The position numbers were made by a program, and so were the translations under genes. Source: Cystobacter fuscus DSM 2262 (GTDB lineage Bacteria > Myxococcota > Myxococcia > Myxococcales > Myxococcaceae). From it: a stretch of 64,000 nucleotides of DNA. The stretch covers positions 124,001 to 188,000 of the forward strand of contig NZ_ANAH02000066.1 in the NCBI RefSeq assembly GCF_000335475.2. Reading direction: 5' to 3'. The notes below the pieces were generated by a model. That model ran no database searches, was not told the origin of the DNA, and was given only the letters and a program-made list of their open reading frames with translations. Shown here one piece after another: positions 9,383 to 17,093 of the stretch (position 1 is its first letter; each line of letters begins with the position of its first letter).

Positions 9383-11086
9383 GTGATCTCCTCGCGCTCA
9401 TCCCTCCTGCTCCCGCTGTTGCTCCTCTGCTCCGTGCTGGCCTCCGCCTGCGGCGGCGATGGGTCCGAAGGGGCTCCACTGCCCGGTGTCGGTGACGCGG
9501 GCGTGGGCCCCACGGAGGACGCGGGAGACTCCGGCGACGCGGGAGATTCCGGCGACGCGGGCGGCCTGGGGGACGCGGGGATTCCGGATGCCGGCCCGGT
9601 GGTGCGTCCCTCCGAGGCCCTGTTCGCCGGCACGAGCATCCCCCTCTTCGAGCTGACCCTGTCGCAGGCGTCCATCGACGCCCTCAACGCGGCTCCGGAC
9701 ACCTACGTGAAGGGCGACCTGCGCTTCGAGCTCGACGGGCAGATCCTCGAGCTGCCGCGGATCGGCGTGCGCCTCAAGGGGCAGCTGGGCTCCGCGCGCA
9801 ATCTCAATCAGAAGGCGGCCTTCCTGCTCAAGTTCGACAAGTTCCAGAACAAGCAGACGCTGCTCGGCCTGAAGAAGCTCGCCCTCAACAACATGGTGCA
9901 GGACCCGAGCATGATCCACGAGCGGCTCGGCTACACCCTGTTCCGCGAGATGAACGTCCCGGCTCCGCGCTCGGCCTACGCCGTGGTGTACCTCAACGGC
10001 TCGATGTATGGCCTCTACTCCACCGTCGAGTCGACGGACAACTCCGACTTCCTCGAGCACTGGTTCGGCAGCGATGACGGCAACCTGTACGAGGGCCAGT
10101 ACGGCAGCGACCTCAACGTCGGCCAGGAGAACACCTTCGACCAGGACAAGGGGGAGGACGTCGGGTTCGCCGACCTGACCCAGCTCGCGCAGGCGCTCGA
10201 TCAGATGACCAACCCGGCCACGTTCCTCGAGGATGTCTCCCGGGTCATCGACATCGACACCTACGTGCGCTTCGCCGCCACCGAGTTGTTCCTCGGCCAC
10301 TGGGATGGCTACGCGGCCTACAAGAACAACTTCTATCTCTACCGCCGCCCGTCGGATCTGCGGTGGGTCTTCATCCCCTGGGGCATCGATCAGACCTTCG
10401 TCCAGTACACGGATCCCTGGTTGGCCAACGGCCGGGTGCAACAGAAGTGCGTCGCGTCCACGCCCTGCAAGGTGAAGCTGGCGCAGGCCTACACGCAGGT
10501 GCTCGAGAGCTCCCTCCGCCTGGATCTGCGGAGCCAGGCCCTGGATCTGGGCTCGCTCATCTGGCCCGCGGTGTACGCGGATCCGCGCAAGGAGGTGAGC
10601 GTGGGGACCGTCTACACCAAGATGTCCGAGACGCTCGACTTCCTGGACAAGCGCCCGGCCGACATCCAGTCGCGCGTCGGGTGCGTGGACCCGGCCGCGT
10701 GCCCGCGCTGCACCCTCCGGCCCGCGCCCAAGGGCGGCAAGCTGGCCTTCTGCACCCAGGCGCTGAGCGTCCCGGACGCCGAGGCGGACTGCGTCACCCA
10801 GGGCGGGCACCTGGTCTCCATCCACGATCAGGCCACCCAGGACGCCGTGTTCGCCGGGGCGCGCGCCCTCTCCACCGGCCCGTGGTGGCTGGGGCTGACG
10901 GACCGCACCGTGGAGGGGGACTTCACCTGGCTCGATGGGTCGCCCCGCGACTACACCGCCTGGGCCTCGAGCGAGCCGAACAACTACGGTGGGAGCGAGG
11001 ACTGCACGCAGATGTACGGCGCGAACGGCGCCTGGAACGACATCTCCTGTGGCGACAAGTCCAACTTCATCTGCGCCCTGCCCTGA
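9383..11086 (+). CDS. CotH-kinase-family lipoprotein with C-terminal C-type lectin domain
   Basis: 567 residues. A lipoprotein signal (LLLLCSVLASAC) is followed by a low-complexity Asp/Gly/Ala linker (about residues 24-72, repeats of DAGDSG). The CotH kinase-like domain covers about 85-430 (RIGVRLKGQLGSAR, YLNGSMYGLYSTVESTD, WVFIPWGIDQTF). The C-terminal about 110 residues are a C-type lectin fold with WWLGLTD, the EPNN sugar/calcium motif and ending WNDISCGDKSNFICALP. CotH proteins phosphorylate spore-coat proteins in Bacillus; in myxobacteria the targets are unknown. The lectin suggests surface or polysaccharide binding. The start is GTG at 9383. Confidence 0.9.
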   Translation: MISSRSSLLLPLLLLCSVLASACGGDGSEGAPLPGVGDAGVGPTEDAGDSGDAGDSGDAGGLGDAGIPDAGPVVRPSEALFAGTSIPLFELTLSQASIDALNAAPDTYVKGDLRFELDGQILELPRIGVRLKGQLGSARNLNQKAAFLLKFDKFQNKQTLLGLKKLALNNMVQDPSMIHERLGYTLFREMNVPAPRSAYAVVYLNGSMYGLYSTVESTDNSDFLEHWFGSDDGNLYEGQYGSDLNVGQENTFDQDKGEDVGFADLTQLAQALDQMTNPATFLEDVSRVIDIDTYVRFAATELFLGHWDGYAAYKNNFYLYRRPSDLRWVFIPWGIDQTFVQYTDPWLANGRVQQKCVASTPCKVKLAQAYTQVLESSLRLDLRSQALDLGSLIWPAVYADPRKEVSVGTVYTKMSETLDFLDKRPADIQSRVGCVDPAACPRCTLRPAPKGGKLAFCTQALSVPDAEADCVTQGGHLVSIHDQATQDAVFAGARALSTGPWWLGLTDRTVEGDFTWLDGSPRDYTAWASSEPNNYGGSEDCTQMYGANGAWNDISCGDKSNFICALP

Positions 11087-11189
11087 GCGGGTCAGGGCGG
11101 CAGGGGCGTCATCTGGGCTCCAGGAAGGATTGGCGTCCGGCCGCGGTCCTCGTGCTCGGACCCGAAACAAGAGGCCGAAGCGGAGCGAC

Positions 11190-11741
11190 TCACTCCGCCC
11201 ACAGCAGGCGCAACGGCAGCTCCAGTGAGCTGAAGGGTTCGGCACGAACGGTCTCCGAGCCCGAGTGCAGCGCACGCAACGAGTAGCGCCGGCCATCGAG
11301 CTCGAGCTCCTCCAGGGTGCGCACCTCGGGGTCCACCAGCCACACGTGGCGGATGCCCTCGCGGGCGTAGAGGGGCAGGAGCTGGGCGCGCTCCTCGGGG
11401 TGGGTGAGCACCTCGCAGACCCAGTCAGGGGCGAGCGCGATGCCGGAGGTGCCCCGGGGCAGGCGGGGCAGGTGCTCTCGCCGCCAGCCCATCAGGTCCG
11501 GGGCGAGGAGACTCTGGCCGAGGTGGATTTCCAACCCGGAGAGCAGGAGCCAGGAGCCGGGGATGCCGCGGCCGGCACCGTAGGTGGAGATGAGCTCCGC
11601 GCCGAGCTGGGTGGTGGCATAGGCGTGGAGCGCGGCGGCGCGGGGGTTCACGGGGCGCACGGCCCTCGGGAGGGCCCCCGGCCGGCGGGAGGGATAGGCC
11701 TCGAGATGGGCGGTGACAGGGCTTCCGAGCAGGGCGGTCAT
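11190..11741 (-). CDS. Uma2-family (DUF820) restriction-endonuclease-fold protein, possibly inactive
   Basis: 183 residues from ATG at 11741. The C-terminal half has the Uma2 pattern: APDLMGWRREHL, WVCEVL and YAREGIRHVWLVDP. In typical members the segment between EVL and the YAR motif holds a conserved Lys of the PD-(D/E)XK site; here it reads THPEERAQLLPLYAR, about three residues shorter and without that Lys. The N terminus (first about 55 residues) does not look like other members. It may be a decayed copy. Uma2 proteins are abundant and of unknown function. It lies 44 bases downstream of the SRPBCC gene on the same strand. Confidence 0.7.
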   Translation of the reverse strand: MTALLGSPVTAHLEAYPSRRPGALPRAVRPVNPRAAALHAYATTQLGAELISTYGAGRGIPGSWLLLSGLEIHLGQSLLAPDLMGWRREHLPRLPRGTSGIALAPDWVCEVLTHPEERAQLLPLYAREGIRHVWLVDPEVRTLEELELDGRRYSLRALHSGSETVRAEPFSSLELPLRLLWAE

Positions 11742-11785
11742 GGGGCGCCACCATGCCCGGGGGGTCTGACATGGCCCCCCCCAGG

Positions 11786-12262
11786 CTACGACCGTCGCTC
11801 CACGAGCCGGGCGAGCTGCTCCGTGACGGTGCCCCACCCATCGTGGAAGCCCATTTTCTCATGCATGTTTCGATCGGCGTTGCTCTTGTGCATCACGTGG
11901 GCGGTGTAGTCGGTGCCCAGCGGATGCTCCCTCAGGGTGATGATCGCGGTCATGAAGGGCTCCTCCGCGGGCCTCCATCCGCCCACCAGGGAGTTCGTGA
12001 AGACGAGCCGTTCGAGTTCGTCGATGGCGAGATAGCAACCCCGCAGGTGCGGCATGAAGTCACCACCGTTCTCGCTGAGCAGGGTGACGAGTGAACCGCC
12101 GGGACGCAGTTCCATCTCCTGGACCCTGCATCGGGCGGGCGCGGGGACCCACCACTGCTCGAAGCTCGCGCGGTCCGTCCAGGCGCGCCAGATGGCCGAC
12201 CGGGGCGCCTTGATGACTCGCGAGACGGTCAGGTCGAGTTCTGGATTCAGAGAGGGGCTCAT
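11786..12262 (-). CDS. SRPBCC-domain protein (AHSA1/START-like)
   Basis: 158 residues with the AHSA1-type pattern: LDLTVSRVIKAPRSAIWRAWTD at the N terminus, FEQWWVP, LRPGGSLVTLLSENG, and a C-terminal helix HDGWGTVTEQLARLVERR. These proteins form a hydrophobic pocket that binds small lipophilic ligands. ATG at 12262 overlaps the stop codon of the upstream ArsR gene (ATGA) and has AAGGAAG upstream, so the two are translationally coupled. An ArsR regulator with an SRPBCC partner is a very common two-gene operon; its physiological ligand is not known. Confidence 0.9.
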   Translation of the reverse strand: MSPSLNPELDLTVSRVIKAPRSAIWRAWTDRASFEQWWVPAPARCRVQEMELRPGGSLVTLLSENGGDFMPHLRGCYLAIDELERLVFTNSLVGGWRPAEEPFMTAIITLREHPLGTDYTAHVMHKSNADRNMHEKMGFHDGWGTVTEQLARLVERRS

Positions 12263-12603
12263 TCCGATTCTTCCTTTTCCTGGAGGGTGGTGACAAACAA
12301 CTCGAGCCGGTCGGTACGGCCTTCCCAGAGGGCGCGCTGTTCGGCCAGCCAGGCCTCGACATCGGCGAATGGCTTCTTTTGAAGGGCGCATGTCCGCACG
12401 CGACCTTCCTTGCGCGTCTGGATCCATCCGCTCTCCTCGAGCAGATGGATGTGTTTCATGAAGGAGGGCAAAGCCATGTCGAAAGGCTTCGCCAGTTCGC
12501 TGATGCTCGCGGGGCCCTTGCCCAACCGCCCCAACACCGCGCGGCGAGTGGGATCCGCCAGCGCCTGAAAGATACCGTTCAGCTGCTCCGGATACTGTTC
12601 CAT
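12259..12603 (-). CDS. ArsR-family winged-helix regulator
   Basis: 114 residues. The winged helix is clear (IFQALADPTRRAVLGRLGKG; SISELAKPFDMALPSFMKHI; LEESGWIQTRKEGRVRTCAL), and it lacks the Cys motif of metal sensors, so it belongs to the SRPBCC-associated subgroup. An in-frame ATG five codons upstream (12618) is possible. Upstream is an inverted repeat that is likely its own operator, and a -10-like ATACTT ends six bases before ATG 12603, which would give a leaderless transcript. Confidence 0.9.
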   Translation of the reverse strand: MEQYPEQLNGIFQALADPTRRAVLGRLGKGPASISELAKPFDMALPSFMKHIHLLEESGWIQTRKEGRVRTCALQKKPFADVEAWLAEQRALWEGRTDRLELFVTTLQEKEESE

Positions 12604-12606
12604 GAA

Positions 12607-12647
12607 GCTAAGTATCATGGTGGGAAAACTTAGCGCAAGGGCTAAGT
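12607..12647 (-). promoter_or_regulatory. Operator/promoter of the ArsR-SRPBCC operon
   Basis: ACTTAGC (12628-12634) and GCTAAGT (12641-12647) form a perfect inverted repeat with a 6-base centre, and a third copy GCTAAGT lies at 12607-12613 just before the start codon. On the minus strand TTGCGC, 17 bases, ATACTT could be -35 and -10, interleaved with the repeats, as expected of autorepression. Confidence 0.5.
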
Positions 12648-12838
12648 AATCCTCAGCTGCCCCTCCTGCTCGCGGACCGGGTGGCGGCGGCCCGCACCAC
12701 GGGTCCGAGGTGCTCACCGGCATCTTCATCCAGGGTACGCTGCTCGGGCACTTGGAGCGCGAAAAGGTCAGCGGACAGCGGGCCCATGGACTTCCGTCAT
12801 GAGAGCCGCGATGACTGACCAGTGGAGGAGGGAGTTTT

Positions 12839-13114
12839 ATGAGTGAAGCGAGTGTTGTTGCGGTGCCGGGTCTGACCAAGCGTGACTGGATCGCCGTGCA
12901 GGTGCTTTCCGCGGCCATCAGCCGCGGAGATCCGCTGGAGGACACCGAGAAGATGGTTCGGTGGGCGTACCGCGTGGCCGCCGCAATGATCAGGACTCAA
13001 GAGAAGATCGACAGGGCGGAGGCAGCGCCGCTGCATGCGAGTGCCGATACACCCGAGGGACAGGCGGAGTTGGACCAGGCCAAACGGACACGGGAGGACC
13101 TCCTGGGCGATTGA
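12839..13114 (+). CDS. Small protein resembling prophage accessory proteins
   Basis: 91 residues, with a strong ribosome-binding site (GGAGGAGGGAG) eight bases before ATG. The core KRDWIAVQVLSAAISRG followed by VRWAYRVAAAMI resembles small phage and prophage proteins with the pattern D-W/Y-x-A-x-x-x-L ... A-Y-x-x-A-x-A-M; their function is not established. The C-terminal half is charged and helical. No other phage gene is adjacent, so it may be a solitary remnant. It is divergent from the ArsR operon. Confidence 0.6.
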   Translation: MSEASVVAVPGLTKRDWIAVQVLSAAISRGDPLEDTEKMVRWAYRVAAAMIRTQEKIDRAEAAPLHASADTPEGQAELDQAKRTREDLLGD

Positions 13115-13141
13115 TGGCTTTGGTCGTTGGCGAGCAGTGGT

Positions 13142-13218
13142 TGGGGCAAAAGGGGCCCTTCCGCCCCCCGGACGAGCGGTAGGTCTCGAGGGACGTGGCG
13201 GTTGACCCTTTTGCCCCA
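13142..13218. repeat. 13-bp perfect inverted repeat with 51-bp spacer
   Basis: TGGGGCAAAAGGG (13142-13154) and its exact complement CCCTTTTGCCCCA (13206-13218) flank 51 bases. They lie in the gap between the small phage-like gene and the monooxygenase gene. Nothing else was recognised in that gap. Confidence 0.6.
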
Positions 13219-13394
13219 CTCAGTCGCTTCGGCACCAGCGCGCGCCGGGCCTCGCGTGCAACGCGTCTCGGGCTCGTGCATCCACTGAAGAGGCGGGAGC
13301 GAGCCGCGAACAGGGGCCTGCTCCTGCACGGTGATCCCGCCGATATCGGGGCCCACCTCGAGGCTTCGAGATACCTCCGCGATAGGGAGCAAAC

Positions 13395-13682
13395 ATGAGC
13401 ACTCTGGTCGTTGTCGCCACCATCACCGCCACGGCTGGGCAGCAGGACCTCGTGCGGTCCGCCTTGGAGAGAGTCGTGCCACCGAGCCGCGCGGAGGCTG
13501 GGTGCCTGCGCTATGAACTCCACCGCGACAATTCGGACACGGCACGCTTCGTGATGCTGGAGGAATGGCACGGCGCCGAGGCCTTGCGGCAGCACGAAGC
13601 GACACCGCACTTCCAGGCGCTCATCGCGGCGATTGGCGGGCAGGCTCAAGTGCACGTCGCGAAGCTGACGAAGCTCGCCTGA
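13395..13682 (+). CDS. Antibiotic-biosynthesis-monooxygenase (ABM/YgiN-type) domain protein
   Basis: 95 residues covering one dimeric alpha/beta barrel ABM domain: LVVVATITATAGQQD at the start, PPSRAEAGCLRYELHRDN, FVMLEEWHGAEALRQHEATPHF, a good match to the family in length and order. Known members are cofactor-free quinol monooxygenases or heme-degrading enzymes; the substrate cannot be told. A GGGAG ribosome-binding site lies seven bases before the ATG. It stands alone and is convergent with the ABC importer operon. Confidence 0.85.
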   Translation: MSTLVVVATITATAGQQDLVRSALERVVPPSRAEAGCLRYELHRDNSDTARFVMLEEWHGAEALRQHEATPHFQALIAAIGGQAQVHVAKLTKLA

Positions 13683-13715
13683 ACCCACCCCTCCTCTACG
13701 TCCGCGTCCCCGCGC

Positions 13716-14441
13716 TCAGACCCGGGTGCCCAGATAGGCGTTCTGCACCTTCGGATTGGACAGGAGCGCTTCGGCCGAGTCCTCCATGACGAGCCGGCCC
13801 ACCTCCATCACGTAGCCCCGGTGGGCCAGCTTCAGGGCCGCGCGGGCGTTCTGCTCGACCAGGACGATGGTGACGCCCGTCGTCTGGTTGATCTCCCGAA
13901 GGGTCTGGAAGATCGCCTTCACCAGCAGCGGCGCGAGCCCCAGCGAGGGCTCGTCCAGCAGGAGGATGCGCGGGTTGGCCATGAGCGCCCGCCCGATGGC
14001 GAGCATCTGCTGCTCGCCCCCCGAGAGCGTCCCCGCCAGTTGCGTGCCTCGCTTCTCCAGGACCGGGAAGAGCCGGTGGATCCACGCCAGCGTCTCGGCG
14101 ATCCCCGGCTTGTCCGTCCGGGTGAAGGCACCGAGCATCAGGTTCTCGCGGACGGTGAGGGTGGCGAAGATGCGCCGCCCCTCCGGGGCCTGGGCGATGC
14201 CTCTCTTCACCAGCTCGTGCGCCGGGAGGGCGTGGATGGGCTTTCCCTCGAACAGGATCTCCCCCGCCGAGGGGCGGATCAGACCACTGATGGCCCGCAG
14301 GGTGGTGGTCTTCCCCGCGCCATTGGCGCCGAGCAGGGTGACGATCTCCCCCCGCCGCACCGTGAGCCCGATGCCGTGGAGCGCCTCCACGTTCCCGTAC
14401 TTCACCCTCAAGTCCTTCAGCTCCAGGAGCGGTTCGGCCAT
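13716..14441 (-). CDS. livF: Branched-chain amino acid-type ABC importer, ATP-binding protein LivF
   Basis: 241 residues. Walker A GANGAGKTT, Q loop around GIAQAPEGRRIF, signature LSGGEQQ, Walker B ILLLDEPSLGLAP and the switch His region VLVEQNARAAL are all intact. The C terminus (YVMEVGRLVMEDSAEALLSNPKVQNAYLG) is typical of LivF. ATG at 14441 has GGAGG upstream. It is the last gene of a five-gene minus-strand operon and starts two bases after the livG stop. Confidence 0.93.
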   Translation of the reverse strand: MAEPLLELKDLRVKYGNVEALHGIGLTVRRGEIVTLLGANGAGKTTTLRAISGLIRPSAGEILFEGKPIHALPAHELVKRGIAQAPEGRRIFATLTVRENLMLGAFTRTDKPGIAETLAWIHRLFPVLEKRGTQLAGTLSGGEQQMLAIGRALMANPRILLLDEPSLGLAPLLVKAIFQTLREINQTTGVTIVLVEQNARAALKLAHRGYVMEVGRLVMEDSAEALLSNPKVQNAYLGTRV

Positions 14442-14443
14442 CG

Positions 14444-15211
14444 CTAGACCTCCTCCGTTCCCAGGTAGGCTTCGATCACCTTCGGATCCTTCCGGACGGC
14501 CGCGGGAGGCCCCTCGGCGATCTTCTCGCCATACTCCAACACCACGAGGTGCTCGCAGGCTCGCATGACCAGGCTCATGTCGTGCTCGATGAGCAGGAGG
14601 GTGATTCCCCGCTGCTGGATCTTCCGGATCAGCTCGACGAGCTGGTCCGTCTCCTGCTCGTTCATGCCGCCCGCGGGCTCGTCGAGGATGAGCAGCTTGG
14701 GCTCGGTCGCCAGCGCCCGGGCGATCTCCAGGCGGCGCTGGTCCCCGTAGGACAGGTTCTTCGCCTGCTCCATCGCCCGGCCGTGCAGCCCCACGAAGGC
14801 GAGTTCCTCCATCGTCCGGGCCACCGCCTCGCGCTCCTCGCGGACCTGTCCGGGCAGACGCAACAAGGCCGACAGGAGCCCGGCGTGGGTGCGGCAATGG
14901 CGTCCGGCGAGCACGTTCTCCACGGCGGAGAGCTGCTGGAAGAGGCGGATGTTCTGGAAGGTCCGGGCCACTCCCAGCGACACGATCTGATGGGGCCTCA
15001 ACCCCACCAGGGAGCGCTCCTTGAACCGGACCGTTCCGCGATCCACGCGGTAGTTGCCCGTGATGAGGTTGAAGGTCGTGGTCTTCCCCGCGCCGTTCGG
15101 GCCGATGAGCCCCACCACGGAGCCCTCGGCGACCTCGAAGGAGACGTCGCGCACGGCGGTCAGTCCACCGAAGGCCTTGGTGATCCCCCGGACCTCGAGA
15201 AGGGCGCTCAT
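14444..15211 (-). CDS. livG: Branched-chain amino acid-type ABC importer, ATP-binding protein LivG
   Basis: 255 residues. Walker A GPNGAGKTT, signature LSYGDQRR (the LSYGxQRR form usual in LivG), Walker B LLILDEPAGGMN, and the C-terminal LIEHDMSLVMRACEHLVVLEYG with YLGTEEV. Its ATG overlaps the livM stop by four bases (ATGA). It pairs with LivF to energise the LivH/LivM permease. Confidence 0.94.
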   Translation of the reverse strand: MSALLEVRGITKAFGGLTAVRDVSFEVAEGSVVGLIGPNGAGKTTTFNLITGNYRVDRGTVRFKERSLVGLRPHQIVSLGVARTFQNIRLFQQLSAVENVLAGRHCRTHAGLLSALLRLPGQVREEREAVARTMEELAFVGLHGRAMEQAKNLSYGDQRRLEIARALATEPKLLILDEPAGGMNEQETDQLVELIRKIQQRGITLLLIEHDMSLVMRACEHLVVLEYGEKIAEGPPAAVRKDPKVIEAYLGTEEV

Positions 15212-16167
15212 GGTGCGGCCTTGGCCCGTTGGAGGTCGGACTTCTTGAAGCGCACGGTCCGCAAGGGCAACAGCCCCTGCGTGCGGAACACCATCAACAC
15301 CATCATCACCAGGCCAAAGACGAGCATTCGCGCCGAGGCGAAGCCGCGAAAGAGCTCCGGCAGTCCCACCACCAGGAAGGCACCGAGGAGCACCCCGGGA
15401 ATGGAGCCGGAGCCGCCGAGGATGACGATCAGGAAGAGGAGGACGGACTCCCAGAAGCTGAACGACTCCGGGGAGATGATCGTCATCTTCGCGGCGTAGA
15501 GGTTGCCAGTCATTCCCGCCCAGGCCGCCCCCAGGGCGAAGGCCAGGAGCCTGTAGCGGCCCGTGTTCACGCCACTGCCCTCGGCGGCCACCGGATCCTC
15601 CCGGAGGTAGTTCAGTGCCCGCCCGAACCGCGACTGCTCCAGCCGGTGGAAGAGGAAGACCGTGAGCGCCACGAAGGCCCAGATGAGATAGAAGAACTCA
15701 TGCGGGCGGCGGATCTTCAGGCCGAAGAGGGTAGGGCGCGCGATGCCGAAGAGCCCGTTCGACCCGCCCGTCAGGCCGAACACATCGTTCACCAGGGCGA
15801 TGCGCACGATCTCTCCCAGCCCGATCGTCACGATGAGCAGGTAGTCCCCCCGCAGGTGGATGACGGGGCGGGCCACCAGCGCCGCGAAGAGCGCCGCCAC
15901 CAGTCCGCTCACCGGCAGGGCCCACAGCGTGGGCAGGCCCAGCCGGGTGTTGAGGATCGCCGTGGTGTACGCGCCCACGGCGTAGAAGGCGGCATGGCCC
16001 ATGTTGAAGAGCCCGGCGTCGCCCAGGATGATGTTCAGGCTCAAGGCCAGCAGGGCGTAGAGGCCCACGCTGTTGAGCACGTCCACCCAGTACGCGTCCA
16101 GGACGAGCGGGGCCCCGAAGAGCACCAGGGTGAGGACCGCGTAGGACACGAGCAGGCCGCGGCTCAT
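15208..16167 (-). CDS. livM: Branched-chain amino acid-type ABC importer, permease LivM
   Basis: 319 residues with about nine membrane segments. Signatures of the family are LNIILGDAGLFNMGHAAFYAVGAY and the coupling region LNYLREDPVAAEGSGVNTGRYRLLAF. The start ATG at 16167 overlaps the livH stop by four bases. The C-terminal tail (RFKKSDLQRAKAAP) is cytoplasmic and basic. Substrate specificity cannot be read from the permease. Confidence 0.93.
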   Translation of the reverse strand: MSRGLLVSYAVLTLVLFGAPLVLDAYWVDVLNSVGLYALLALSLNIILGDAGLFNMGHAAFYAVGAYTTAILNTRLGLPTLWALPVSGLVAALFAALVARPVIHLRGDYLLIVTIGLGEIVRIALVNDVFGLTGGSNGLFGIARPTLFGLKIRRPHEFFYLIWAFVALTVFLFHRLEQSRFGRALNYLREDPVAAEGSGVNTGRYRLLAFALGAAWAGMTGNLYAAKMTIISPESFSFWESVLLFLIVILGGSGSIPGVLLGAFLVVGLPELFRGFASARMLVFGLVMMVLMVFRTQGLLPLRTVRFKKSDLQRAKAAP

Positions 16168-17069
16168 ACCTTGTCCGCCACCCGCTCGCCCAGCAGCCCC
16201 GTGGGACGAACGATCAGGATGAAGATGAGCACGAGGAAGGAGAGCGCGTCCTTCCACGCGAGGGAGAGGTAGGCCGCGCCCAGGGCCTCGATGACGCCCA
16301 GCAGCAGGCCACCCACCATCGCACCGGGGATGTTGCCAATCCCTCCGAGGATGGCCGCGGTGAACGCCTTCATCCCGTAGAGCCAGCCCATCGTGAAGCT
16401 GACCTGCCCGTAGTAGAGGCCAACGAGCAGCCCGGCGGCGCCGCCCAGGGCGGGACCGATCAGGAACACGAGGAGGATGACCCGGTTCACGTCGATGCCC
16501 ATGAGGCGGGCGGCTCCCTGGTCGATCGCCGCCGCCCGGATCGCGGTGCCAATCTTCGTCTTCTGCACGAAGAGGTAGAGGACCGCCATCATGACGACCG
16601 AGGCCAGCACGACGACGATCCGCATGAGGGGCACCTCGAGCCCGAGCACGTTCACCGTCGCTTGCGGAAGCAGATCCTCCGGGTAGACGTGGACGCGGGC
16701 GCCGTAGAGGAGCATGAGCGCGTTCTGCAGGAAGATGGACGCGCCGAGCGCCGACACCACGGCCGACAGCCGGGGCGAGTCCCGGAGGGGCCGGTACACC
16801 GCGCGCTCGAGCACGGCGCCGATGAGCGCGACGAGCCCCATGACCATCACGGCCAGGAGGACCAGCCCCGCCACCAACCCCAGCCGGTCCTGGAGGAAGA
16901 AGGAGGTGAGGAGGGTCATCCCGAGGTAGGCGCCGTACGTGAAGAGGTCGCCGTGGGCGAAGTTGATGAGCTTCATCACCCCGTAGACCATGGTGTAGCC
17001 GAGGGCGATGAGCGCGTAGATGCCCCCGACGGCCAGTCCGTTGGTGAGCTGCTGGAAGAAGTGCTCCAT
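16164..17069 (-). CDS. livH: Branched-chain amino acid-type ABC importer, permease LivH
   Basis: 301 residues, about eight membrane segments, with the LivH signatures GLAVGGIYALIALGYTMVYG and INFAHGDLFTYGAYLG near the N terminus and the coupling helix KTKIGTAIRAAAIDQGAARLMGID in the middle. The gene starts 25 bases after the binding-protein gene stop and overlaps livM by four bases. It forms the permease heterodimer with LivM. Confidence 0.94.
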   Translation of the reverse strand: MEHFFQQLTNGLAVGGIYALIALGYTMVYGVMKLINFAHGDLFTYGAYLGMTLLTSFFLQDRLGLVAGLVLLAVMVMGLVALIGAVLERAVYRPLRDSPRLSAVVSALGASIFLQNALMLLYGARVHVYPEDLLPQATVNVLGLEVPLMRIVVVLASVVMMAVLYLFVQKTKIGTAIRAAAIDQGAARLMGIDVNRVILLVFLIGPALGGAAGLLVGLYYGQVSFTMGWLYGMKAFTAAILGGIGNIPGAMVGGLLLGVIEALGAAYLSLAWKDALSFLVLIFILIVRPTGLLGERVADKV

Positions 17070-17093
17070 GTGGGTTGGCGCCGGGTGGCGTGC

